Under the pieces are notes generated by a model. That model saw only the letters and a list, made by a program, of their open reading frames with translations. It was not told the DNA's origin and did no database searches. The position numbers were made by a program, and so were the translations under genes. This document shows positions 52,369 through 59,794 of a stretch of DNA of 64,000 bases, in pieces. Each line of letters begins with the position of its first letter. Position 1 is the first letter of the stretch. This DNA is from an uncultured Collinsella sp. GTDB taxonomy: Bacteria > Actinomycetota > Coriobacteriia > Coriobacteriales > Coriobacteriaceae. The stretch is from contig CAAELE010000022.1 of NCBI GenBank assembly GCA_900756765.1, positions 1 to 64,000 of the forward strand, in the 5' to 3' direction.

Positions 52369-53499
52369 ATGCCCAACAAACCCGTGAAGATCATCATGCT
52401 TACCGGATACCTCGGTGCCGGCAAGACCACGCTGCTCAACCACATCCTCGCTAACGACGGCGGCATCCGCGCCGCCGTGATCGTCAACGATATCGGCGAG
52501 ATCAACGTCGACGCCAGCCTCATCGCCGACGGCGGCCTTTCCGAGACCGACGACCTCATCCCGCTCACCAACGGCTGCATCTGCTGCACGCTTTCGGACG
52601 ACCTTGCTAACCAGCTGCAGGGCATCGCCGATTCGGGCGACTTCGACTACATCATCATCGAGGCTTCGGGCATTTGCGAGCCTATCCCCATCGCCTACAC
52701 CATCTCGAGCTTCTGCGACGAGGCCAAGGTGGGCGGCGAGCCCAAGCTCGCGCTCGACAACATCGTGGCCGTGGTCGATTGCGCCCGCATGTACGACGAG
52801 TTCAACGGCGGTCGCGACCTGCTGGCCGAGGATATCGACGAGGACGACATCGAAAGCCTGCTCATCCAGCAGATCGAGTTCTGCTCCACGCTGATCCTCA
52901 ACAAGACCGATACCGTGACGCCCGAGCAGATCGCCGAGCTCAAGGCCATCGTGCGCAGCCTGCAGAAGGACGCCGTGATTGTCGAGGCCCAAAACGGTGA
53001 GGTTCCCATGGAGGAGCTGCTCGACACCGACCGCTTCGACTTTATGCGCGCCTACAACTCCGCCGCCTGGATCGAGGCCATGGAGCATCCCGAGGAGCAC
53101 GACGACCCCGAGGTGCTCGAGTACGACATCGAGACCTTTGTGTACTCGCGCCGCAAGCCGTTTGACCTGCAGAAGTTCACCAATTTTGTTGAGCAGGAGT
53201 GGCCCGACGAGGTCATCCGCGTCAAGGGTCCGCTGTGGCAGACCGGCGATCCGGACATGTGCTACATGTTTGAGCAGGCCGGCCACCAGATGCGCCTGAT
53301 GGAGAACGGCCTGTTTGTCGATTCGGCGCCCGAGGGCGAGAAGCAGAAGATCATCGACGAGAACCCCGAGATCATGCAGATTTGGGACGACGAGACGGGC
53401 GACCGCATGACGAGCCTGTGCATCATCGGCCGTCACATGGACAAGGATGCGCTCATCGCCTCCCTCGATGCCTGCCTGACCGACTGGCACCGCGCCTAG
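52369..53499 (+). CDS. CobW/P47K-family metal chaperone GTPase
   Basis: A 376-residue G3E GTPase. The P-loop is GYLGAGKTTLLNHIL, the metal-binding GCICC motif is in TNGCICCTLSDDL, Walker B-like EASGICEP, and the base-recognition NKTD is present. The C-terminal CobW_C domain (PFDLQKFTNFVEQEW, LCIIGRHMDKDAL) is complete. Family members deliver zinc, cobalt or iron to target enzymes. The ATG at 52369 is right behind AAGGAGG; an ATG at 52348 would place that site inside the gene. No zinc regulator is nearby. Confidence 0.88.
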   Translation: MPNKPVKIIMLTGYLGAGKTTLLNHILANDGGIRAAVIVNDIGEINVDASLIADGGLSETDDLIPLTNGCICCTLSDDLANQLQGIADSGDFDYIIIEASGICEPIPIAYTISSFCDEAKVGGEPKLALDNIVAVVDCARMYDEFNGGRDLLAEDIDEDDIESLLIQQIEFCSTLILNKTDTVTPEQIAELKAIVRSLQKDAVIVEAQNGEVPMEELLDTDRFDFMRAYNSAAWIEAMEHPEEHDDPEVLEYDIETFVYSRRKPFDLQKFTNFVEQEWPDEVIRVKGPLWQTGDPDMCYMFEQAGHQMRLMENGLFVDSAPEGEKQKIIDENPEIMQIWDDETGDRMTSLCIIGRHMDKDALIASLDACLTDWHRA

Positions 53500-53538
53500 G
53501 TTTATCCAAGCGGGCATTTTTCCGCCTATGTAACCGCC

Positions 53539-53575
53539 AAACCACCACGAAGGTGCTCTTCGTGGTGGTTTTTCG
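53539..53575 (+). terminator. Terminator after the CobW-family gene
   Basis: AAACCACCACGAAG, a short loop and CTTCGTGGTGGTTTTT; a perfect 13-bp stem with T-run. Confidence 0.88.
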
Positions 53576-53594
53576 TTCTGAGCCAAGGAGATTC

Positions 53595-54194
53595 ATGTTC
53601 AACATTGTGCTGTATGCGCCCGAGATTCCGGCCAATACGGGCAATATCGGCCGTACCTGCGTGGTCACCGGCGCCCGCCTGCATCTGGTGGAGCCGCTGG
53701 GCTTCTCGCTCGACGACAAAACGGTACGTCGCGCCGGCCTGGGCTACTGGCAAAACTTGGACGTGACGACCTATGCCGGCTGGGAGGATTTCCTTGCACG
53801 CAACGGTCTCTCCCCTGCCGACGAGCGCCTACATCTGCTGACCAAAAAGGCACGCCGCACCTATGCGCAGAGTACCTACCACGACGGCGACTACTTGGTC
53901 TTTGGCAGCGAGAGCTCGGGCATTCCCGAGCCACTGCTCGCCGCGGCGCCCGAGCGCTGCGAGCGCATCCCTATGCTGCGCGATTGCGACTCGCTCGATA
54001 ACGCCGAGGCTTGGGAAGCCCACGAGGAATCGCTCGGACATACCGAGGACAGCCACGAGGCTATCCTTCAACAGGACATCTGCGGCAACTTCGTCAACCC
54101 GGACGACTACCGCATCAGCGCCCTCAACCTCTCCAACAGCGCCGCCATCGTCCTCTACGAAGCCCTGCGCCAAACAGGCTTTCCGGGAATGTGA
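53595..54194 (+). CDS. trmL: tRNA (cytidine/uridine-34 2'-O) methyltransferase with insert
   Basis: A SPOUT-family enzyme that methylates the wobble ribose of some tRNA-Leu. The N-terminal NIVLYAPEIPANTGNIGRTC, the middle YLVFGSESSGIPEPLL and the C-terminal ALNLSNSAAIVLYEALRQTG are clear. Between RIPM and NLSNS, within the trefoil-knot region, about 40 extra residues (from SLDNAEAWEAHEESLGHTED onward) extend the protein to 199 residues against about 157 in E. coli. The last codon and stop (ATGTGA) lie inside a REP-like palindrome. ATG at 53595 follows AAGGAG. Confidence 0.9.
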   Translation: MFNIVLYAPEIPANTGNIGRTCVVTGARLHLVEPLGFSLDDKTVRRAGLGYWQNLDVTTYAGWEDFLARNGLSPADERLHLLTKKARRTYAQSTYHDGDYLVFGSESSGIPEPLLAAAPERCERIPMLRDCDSLDNAEAWEAHEESLGHTEDSHEAILQQDICGNFVNPDDYRISALNLSNSAAIVLYEALRQTGFPGM

Positions 54195-54220
54195 CAAAGG
54201 AACTGTCCCTTTGTCACATT
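54188..54220. repeat. TGTGACAAAGG palindrome, copy 1
   Basis: ATGTGACAAAGG-AACT-GTCCCTTTGTCACAT, a REP-like palindrome overlapping the stop codon of trmL. Further copies are at 55446, 58548 and 59764. Confidence 0.8.
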
Positions 54221-54338
54221 CAAGCGCCGCGCCGATGGCGCACACGCCTAATTGATGCTCTAGATAAAAAGCCCTCACTTTTAATCAGAATTAACTAAAG
54301 TAAAATGAAGTTAAACGGCGCTGTGAAAGGAGAGCTTT

Positions 54339-55439
54339 GTGGAATATCTCGAGAACCCGTTTACCCCTAGCTTTGGCGAGGTTCCTGCCCATCTCGCTGG
54401 CAGACAACAGATTATTCGGGATTTGGACCGTGCCTTCTTGAGCCAGCGCAGGCGCCCAGAATTGACCTCGATCTTCTCAGGCGCACGTGGAACCGGTAAA
54501 ACCGCTCTCATGTCGTCGCTCGCGACAAGGGCGGAATCCCACGGCTGGATTGCCGTAAAGACAACCGCGCTCCCGGGAATGCTTGAGGAAATCGAGTTCG
54601 GGGCGAAACGTGCTGCCGGCCATCTTATCGACCCGTCTAACAACTTCGAAGTCACCGGTCTCGGAATTGCACCGCTCGGCAGCATCGAGGTCAATCGCGT
54701 TCACGATGCCTCAACCTGGCGTTATCGCATGAGCGACATCATCGACCAGCTCAACGAGGCTGGCACCGGTCTGCTCGTTACGGTTGACGAGGTGGACCCG
54801 ACACTCGACGAGATGATTCAGCTCGCAGCGTCGTATCAGCACTTTGTGACCGATGGAAAACGCGTCGCCCTGCTCATGGCGGGACTTCCCAACAACGTAT
54901 CGACGCTACTAAACCACAAGACGGTCTCGTTTCTTCGCCGCGCCCAACAATATCATCTGGGTCGCATTGCCGACTATGACGTGCGCGAAGCCTTGATTCG
55001 CACAATTCAGGAAAACGATCGCCTGGCAGATGCTGAGGGAATCGATAGAGCCGTTCGCTCGATCTCTGGTTTTCCCTTCCTATTGCAACTCGTAGGCTAC
55101 CGTGCCTGGGATCTCACAAGCGATTCGAAGGAAATCTCGTCACGCGACTTTGACCTGGGAATCAAAATCGCGCGCGACGAGATGGACGACCGAATTCTCG
55201 CGGCAACCTATCGGGAACTCACTGCAGAAGACAAGCGATTCCTCATCGCCATGCTCGATGACGAGGAAGAGTCCACCACCGCCGACCTTGTCGAGCGCCT
55301 TAAGCGTTCGCCGCAGCAGGTCTCCCGCTACCGACGCCGCATGATAGACGCCGGCATCATTGGGGAACGTGGGCGCGGAATCGTCGCTTTTGAATTGCCA
55401 TTCTTCCGCGACTATCTCGCCGCTCAATGCGTGAAATAG
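54339..55439 (+). CDS. Orphan AAA/STAND-type ATPase with winged helix, member 1
   Basis: A 366-residue ATPase. P-loop FSGARGTGKTAL (about residues 47-57), Walker B GLLVTVDEVDP, a sensor-like LLMAGLPNNV with SFLRRAQQYHLGRI, and a C-terminal winged-helix region (about 290-366; TTADLVERLKRSPQQVSRYR) are visible. It resembles the archaeal-type ATPases and the ATP-binding domains of STAND regulators. The start is GTG with AAAGGAGAG. It is related to the gene at 58577-59695. No partner gene such as a nuclease or peptidase is coupled to it. The function is unknown. Confidence 0.8.
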   Translation: MEYLENPFTPSFGEVPAHLAGRQQIIRDLDRAFLSQRRRPELTSIFSGARGTGKTALMSSLATRAESHGWIAVKTTALPGMLEEIEFGAKRAAGHLIDPSNNFEVTGLGIAPLGSIEVNRVHDASTWRYRMSDIIDQLNEAGTGLLVTVDEVDPTLDEMIQLAASYQHFVTDGKRVALLMAGLPNNVSTLLNHKTVSFLRRAQQYHLGRIADYDVREALIRTIQENDRLADAEGIDRAVRSISGFPFLLQLVGYRAWDLTSDSKEISSRDFDLGIKIARDEMDDRILAATYRELTAEDKRFLIAMLDDEEESTTADLVERLKRSPQQVSRYRRRMIDAGIIGERGRGIVAFELPFFRDYLAAQCVK

Positions 55440-55445
55440 AATTCA

Positions 55446-55476
55446 ATGTGACAAAGGGGCAGTCCCTTTGTCACAT
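55446..55476. repeat. TGTGACAAAGG palindrome, copy 2
   Basis: ATGTGACAAAGGG-GCA-GTCCCTTTGTCACAT, seven bases after the stop of the first orphan ATPase gene and four bases before the stop of the convergent UvrA-like gene. Confidence 0.8.
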
Positions 55477-55479
55477 CGC

Positions 55480-57972
55480 CTATAGGTAGCGGCCGGTAAT
55501 GCTCTTGGAGCAGGCCGCGATATCCGCCGGCGTGCCGGCGCAGACGATTTGCCCGCCGGCGTCGCCACCGCCTGGGCCCATGTCAATCACATAATCGGCG
55601 TTACGGATAAGGTCGAGATCGTGTTCAATCACGATAACCGTGGCGCCCTTGGCAACAAGGCCGTCGAACACGCTCAGCAACACCTGAACATCGAGCGGAT
55701 GTAGTCCAATCGTGGGCTCGTCGAACACAAATACGGCATCATCCTGCACGCGGCCCATCTCGCTCGCGAGCTTAAGGCGCTGTGCCTCACCGCCCGAAAG
55801 CGCCGGTGTGGGCTCGCCAAGCGTAAGATAACCCAGGCCCAGGTCGTGCAAGGTCTGCAAGCGCGCCTGGACTTTCTTGAGTCCCACCGTGGCGTCGAGG
55901 GCCTCGTCCACGCTCATGTCCATGAGCTGCGGCAACGTAAGCAAGCTCCCGTCCTTGCCCTCGCGATGGATATGCGAAGCTGCGTCTGCATAACGTGAGC
56001 CGCGACATGCCGGGCAGACGATCTCGACATCGGGCAAAAACTGCACGTCGAGCGATATCGATCCCGTGCCATCACACGTAGGGCAGCGCAAGGCGCCGGT
56101 ATTGTAGCTAAAGGCACCCGCCTTGTAGCCGGCCGCCTTGGCCTCGAGCGTACGGGCGAAGGCGCGACGCAGCTCGTCATGGATGTCGGCATAGGTCGCT
56201 ACCGTCGAGCGAACATTGGCGCCGATGGGCGTGGCGTCAATCAGGTTTGCGCGGCCAATGCCCTCGGCATCGACCCAACACACGTGCCCCGGCAAGCGCT
56301 CGCCAGCTGCCTGCGCCTTAAGCGCCGGGATGAGCGTCTCGAGCACCAACGTCGTCTTGCCCGAACCCGAAACACCCGTAACCGCGACCAAGCGACCGCG
56401 CGGAATATCGACTTCGAGCGGCTTGACGGTATGGATGGTATCGGTCGCCATGCGGATATGGCCCTGGTCGAACATTTCGTCGTCAGTCACCTGCGGACGC
56501 AAGCGCTTGGGCTCGGCGCGCAAAAACGGCGCGATACGGCTGTCCTGCGATTGCTCGACCTCGTCCACCGTGCCCGCGGCGATTACACTGCCGCCGCCTG
56601 CTCCGGCAACGGGGCCCATCTCGACCAGATAATCAGCCTCCACCAGCACACGTGTATCGTGGTCGACAACAACCACGGTATTGCCGTCATCCACCAGGTC
56701 GCGCATTACGCCCACCAAGCCGTCGACATTGGCAGGATGCAAGCCAATTGAGGGCTCGTCCAGCACATAGAGCACGCCTGTCGATCGGTTGCGCACCACG
56801 CGGGCGAGTTGCACGCGCTGGCGCTCACCCGTGGAGAGCGTGGCACCGGCGCGATCGAGCGAAAGGTAATCGAGACCCAGGTCGACCAGACGACGAGCCG
56901 TGCTCAAAAACGAATCGCAGATATCCGTCGCCATGGGCCGCATCTCGGCCGGCAAGGATGCGGGCACCCCGCGCACCCACTCGATCGCATCACCAAGCGT
57001 CATGGCCGCGGCCTGAGCCAGATTGATACCGCGCACCTGGGGCTGGCGCGCAGCCTCGGAGAGACGCGTGCCGGCGCAGTCACGGCATGGTCCCTCGTGC
57101 AAAAAGCGAGCCACACGCTTAAGCCCCTTATCGTCCTTAACCTTGGCGAGCGCATTCTCAACGGTATAGACGGCGTTGTAATAGGTAAAGTCGAGCGGCG
57201 TGGCGCCCTCGCCGTTTTTGGGAACGTAGAGAATGTGCTTCTTAACCGCCGGGCCGTGAAACACGATGTCGCGCTCTTGAGGCGTGAGCTGGTTAAACGG
57301 CACGTCGGTGCGCACGCCCATCTCGCCGGCCACCTGCTTCATCAGGTCCCACATGAGCGTGCCCCAGGGAAGCACCGCACCCTCGTTGATGGTCTTTGAC
57401 TCGTCGGGCACCAGGCTCGCCTCGTCTACCTCGCGCATGACACCGGTGCCGCCGCAGGTAGGGCACGCACCGCCGCTATTGAAAGCCAAATCCTCGGCAC
57501 TCGGCGCGTAGAACTCGCGGCCGCATGTCGGACACGTGAGCGACAGGCCCGCAGCCACGTTAAGGCTCGGCTCCACACGCGCCCCGCAATGCGGGCACAC
57601 GTGATGGGCGCAACGGCTAAAGAGTAGACGCAGGCTATTGTTGAGCTCGGTCATGGTACCAAAGGTCGAGCGCACGCCCGGTACGCTGGGGCGCTGATGT
57701 AATGCGAGCGCCGCTGGCACGTGCAGCACCTCGTCCACCTGGGCGTGCTCGGCCTGCGTCAGACGACGGCGGGTATAGGTGCTGAGCGCCTCCAGATAGC
57801 GGCGCGAGCCCTCGGCATAAAGAACCCCGAGTGCCAGCGAACTCTTGCCCGAGCCCGACACGCCGGCAATACCCACGAGCCTTCCCAGCGGGATATCAAT
57901 ATCGATGTCCTTGAGGTTATGGACACGTGCGCCACGCACCTCGATAGCACTTGGTTGTTGCGACACCGTCAT
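55480..57972 (-). CDS. UvrA2-like ABC ATPase
   Basis: An 830-residue UvrA paralogue with two ABC ATPase modules (GVSGSGKSSLALGVLYAEGS and GVSGSGKTTLVLETL; signature motifs LSTGERQRVQLARV and LSGGEAQRLKLASEM; Walker B LYVLDEPSIGLHP and VFVFDEPTIGLHP). Zinc fingers CPHC...CPTC and CPTC...CPAC are present. It is about 110 residues shorter than UvrA and lacks the UvrB-binding region, as in UvrA2/DrrC-like proteins linked to drug tolerance. It probably binds DNA lesions or intercalated drugs without UvrB. ATG at 57972 overlaps the stop of the GNAT gene, giving a two-gene operon. Confidence 0.88.
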   Translation of the reverse strand: MTVSQQPSAIEVRGARVHNLKDIDIDIPLGRLVGIAGVSGSGKSSLALGVLYAEGSRRYLEALSTYTRRRLTQAEHAQVDEVLHVPAALALHQRPSVPGVRSTFGTMTELNNSLRLLFSRCAHHVCPHCGARVEPSLNVAAGLSLTCPTCGREFYAPSAEDLAFNSGGACPTCGGTGVMREVDEASLVPDESKTINEGAVLPWGTLMWDLMKQVAGEMGVRTDVPFNQLTPQERDIVFHGPAVKKHILYVPKNGEGATPLDFTYYNAVYTVENALAKVKDDKGLKRVARFLHEGPCRDCAGTRLSEAARQPQVRGINLAQAAAMTLGDAIEWVRGVPASLPAEMRPMATDICDSFLSTARRLVDLGLDYLSLDRAGATLSTGERQRVQLARVVRNRSTGVLYVLDEPSIGLHPANVDGLVGVMRDLVDDGNTVVVVDHDTRVLVEADYLVEMGPVAGAGGGSVIAAGTVDEVEQSQDSRIAPFLRAEPKRLRPQVTDDEMFDQGHIRMATDTIHTVKPLEVDIPRGRLVAVTGVSGSGKTTLVLETLIPALKAQAAGERLPGHVCWVDAEGIGRANLIDATPIGANVRSTVATYADIHDELRRAFARTLEAKAAGYKAGAFSYNTGALRCPTCDGTGSISLDVQFLPDVEIVCPACRGSRYADAASHIHREGKDGSLLTLPQLMDMSVDEALDATVGLKKVQARLQTLHDLGLGYLTLGEPTPALSGGEAQRLKLASEMGRVQDDAVFVFDEPTIGLHPLDVQVLLSVFDGLVAKGATVIVIEHDLDLIRNADYVIDMGPGGGDAGGQIVCAGTPADIAACSKSITGRYL

Positions 57973-58526
57973 CACTCCCCTTCTGCCCGCCCGCGCCAGT
58001 CTTCGCGGGTCAAAAACGTAAAGTACTCGGTACGCACATCGCCCATCAGCTCGCAGGACACGTCGCGTTCAACGTGATGAGGCACGAAGCCGCATTTTTG
58101 CTGAACGCGTAGCGACTTGTTATTGCCCTCGTAGTATCCGCACCAAAGCGCCTTGCAGCCAAGCGTTTCGAACGCATAGCGCTGCATGGCTCGTACCGCT
58201 TCGGGAGCAAAGCCTCGGCCCCAGAATGGCTTGGCGATCCAATAGCCCACTTCGAGTTCGAGACCGTCATCTCGACGGTTTGACTCGCAGCGAGACGGCA
58301 TGAGACCGATGCTACCCACGGGCTCATCCGTCGCAGCCAGGCAAACGGCAAAGGTATGGGGTGCCGCAAAAACTGTCCGAATGATCTCCCTGCTCTCCTC
58401 AATGCTTCGATGGGGCGGCCAGCCCGCAGCCGGTCCCACGTCCGGGTCGCTCGCATATGTAAACAGGATCGCCGCATCCGTCTCGCGCCACGGACGAAGC
58501 GTCAATCGCTCAGTTTGAATCACCAT
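57972..58526 (-). CDS. GNAT N-acetyltransferase, RimJ/RimL type
   Basis: A 184-residue acetyltransferase. It begins with the RimJ/L-like TERLTLRPWRETDAAILF, has GYWIAKPFWGRGFAPEAVRA (acetyl-CoA pyrophosphate loop, GRGxAxEA) and GNNKSLRVQQKCGFVPHHVE at the C-terminus. Substrates of such proteins include ribosomal protein N-termini and antibiotics. It overlaps the UvrA2-like gene by one to three bases, so they are translated together. Confidence 0.88.
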   Translation of the reverse strand: MVIQTERLTLRPWRETDAAILFTYASDPDVGPAAGWPPHRSIEESREIIRTVFAAPHTFAVCLAATDEPVGSIGLMPSRCESNRRDDGLELEVGYWIAKPFWGRGFAPEAVRAMQRYAFETLGCKALWCGYYEGNNKSLRVQQKCGFVPHHVERDVSCELMGDVRTEYFTFLTREDWRGRAEGE

Positions 58527-58547
58527 GTTTTGACCTCACATCTATCG

Positions 58548-58577
58548 ATGTGACAAAGGGACCGTCCCTTTTCACAT
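58548..58577. repeat. TGTGACAAAGG palindrome, copy 3
   Basis: ATGTGACAAAGGGACCGTCC, then CTTTTCACAT; the right arm has lost one G. It touches the stop codon of the second orphan ATPase gene and lies upstream of the GNAT gene. Confidence 0.75.
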
Positions 58578-59695
58578 TACTCGTGCCATAAAACGCGTTC
58601 GCGGATGTACTCGCCCAGCATGGGCACGGTAAACCGGACGAGGCCGTATCCGGCAGCCTCGATGACGCGCTCGCGAATCAGGCTTGCGCGATATTTACTC
58701 GCCCAGCTTTGGGTTCGGTCGCAACGCTCAATGATGTCCGCCATGCGCGTCGGCTTGTCCTCGTCAACCGCCATAGCCTCGATAAAGAGGCGCTGTGGAC
58801 TGCGCAGCCCGTAATACAGGGGCGCGTCAACCGCTTCGTAGAACTCGGAGACGGCATCCGCGTGCCCAGCCTCAACATCGCGCTCTTCAATGACCTGCGA
58901 GCCACGCCGGACAGCAGAGCGCCACATGTAATAGCCCACCAGCTGAACCATATAGGGATGCCCCATGCTCTTGCGCGCCGCAAGGTCCGCCGTCTCCGCA
59001 TCAACGTAAAAACCAGCGTCTTTGACCGTCTGGATATACGAATCGCGCACTTTGGGCAAAGAAATCGCCCCCAGCGTACGCTGCTGAGCACGCCGCAAAA
59101 ACGTCACGCTCGGCTCTTCGAGCAAGTCATCAACCATACTGGGTAAGCCGGCGAACACCAGCGCAAGACCACGCTGGTCGCTATCGGACAAGCCCGTGGC
59201 ATCCTGATCTCCGAGCACCTGCTGATAGAGAACGGCAAGTGCCGCCAGTTCCTCGATAGACGCAGATTGCGCCTCGTCAATCGCAAACAGTATGCCCTTG
59301 CCCGGACCGAGCTTCTTGAGGCGCTCGTTGACCAGCCCTCGTAACGTCTCGCCCTTTGCTCGCGCCGCCTCGACCGACATCCGGCCAAACGACGGACCGA
59401 ACTCCATTGACGTCACAACCGGCCTATTCGAGCGAAGCGCATCGGCCAGGCGGTCGCATAAGCCAAGCGAGGCGGAATCGGAGACAACCGCCCATCCGCG
59501 CTCATTGGCTAGACGTTGCAGCTCCCGCAGGAGAACCGTCTTGCCGCAGCCGCGGTTTCCCGTAATGAGCATGAGCCTGCCCGGCGCTCCAGCGCCGTTA
59601 TCGAGCCCCTCCTCGAAATCTTCGATGACCGACTCTCGACCGATGAGCATCGGAGGCCGCTTGCCTGCCGTTGGCTTAAAGGGATTTGGATTCAT
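58577..59695 (-). CDS. Orphan AAA/STAND-type ATPase with winged helix, member 2
   Basis: A 372-residue paralogue of the ATPase at 54339-55439. P-loop LITGNRGCGKTVLL (about residues 43-56), Walker B GILFAIDEAQSAS, VFAGLPSMVDDL with SVTFLRRAQQRTLGAI, and HPYMVQLVGYYMWR match the first member block by block. The C-terminal part (about 300-372) is a winged helix (MADIIERCDRTQSWASKYRA). ATG at 59695 has GAGGAGG. Three 10-bp iterons lie upstream. The shared FLRRAQQ motif links it to a family of archaeal-type ATPases of unknown purpose. Confidence 0.8.
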   Translation of the reverse strand: MNPNPFKPTAGKRPPMLIGRESVIEDFEEGLDNGAGAPGRLMLITGNRGCGKTVLLRELQRLANERGWAVVSDSASLGLCDRLADALRSNRPVVTSMEFGPSFGRMSVEAARAKGETLRGLVNERLKKLGPGKGILFAIDEAQSASIEELAALAVLYQQVLGDQDATGLSDSDQRGLALVFAGLPSMVDDLLEEPSVTFLRRAQQRTLGAISLPKVRDSYIQTVKDAGFYVDAETADLAARKSMGHPYMVQLVGYYMWRSAVRRGSQVIEERDVEAGHADAVSEFYEAVDAPLYYGLRSPQRLFIEAMAVDEDKPTRMADIIERCDRTQSWASKYRASLIRERVIEAAGYGLVRFTVPMLGEYIRERVLWHE

Positions 59696-59730
59696 GTCGG
59701 CCTCCTCGGATCGGTAAACCCTGGTAATAG

Positions 59731-59760
59731 TTATACCAACTTATACCGAGTTATACCAAT
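59731..59760 (-). promoter_or_regulatory. Three 10-bp iterons upstream of the second orphan ATPase
   Basis: TTATACCAAC, TTATACCGAG and TTATACCAAT are directly repeated with an exact 10-bp period, 36-65 bp before the ATPase start. On the minus strand they read GGTATAA three times, so they may act as an operator array or overlap the promoter. Confidence 0.6.
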
Positions 59761-59763
59761 AGC

Positions 59764-59794
59764 ATGTGACAAAGGGGGTGTCCCTTTGTCACAT
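59764..59794. repeat. TGTGACAAAGG palindrome, copy 4
   Basis: ATGTGACAAAGGG-GGT-GTCCCTTTGTCACAT. It contains the stop codon of the TetM-like gene (ATGTGA on the minus strand), exactly as copy 1 contains the stop of trmL. Confidence 0.8.
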
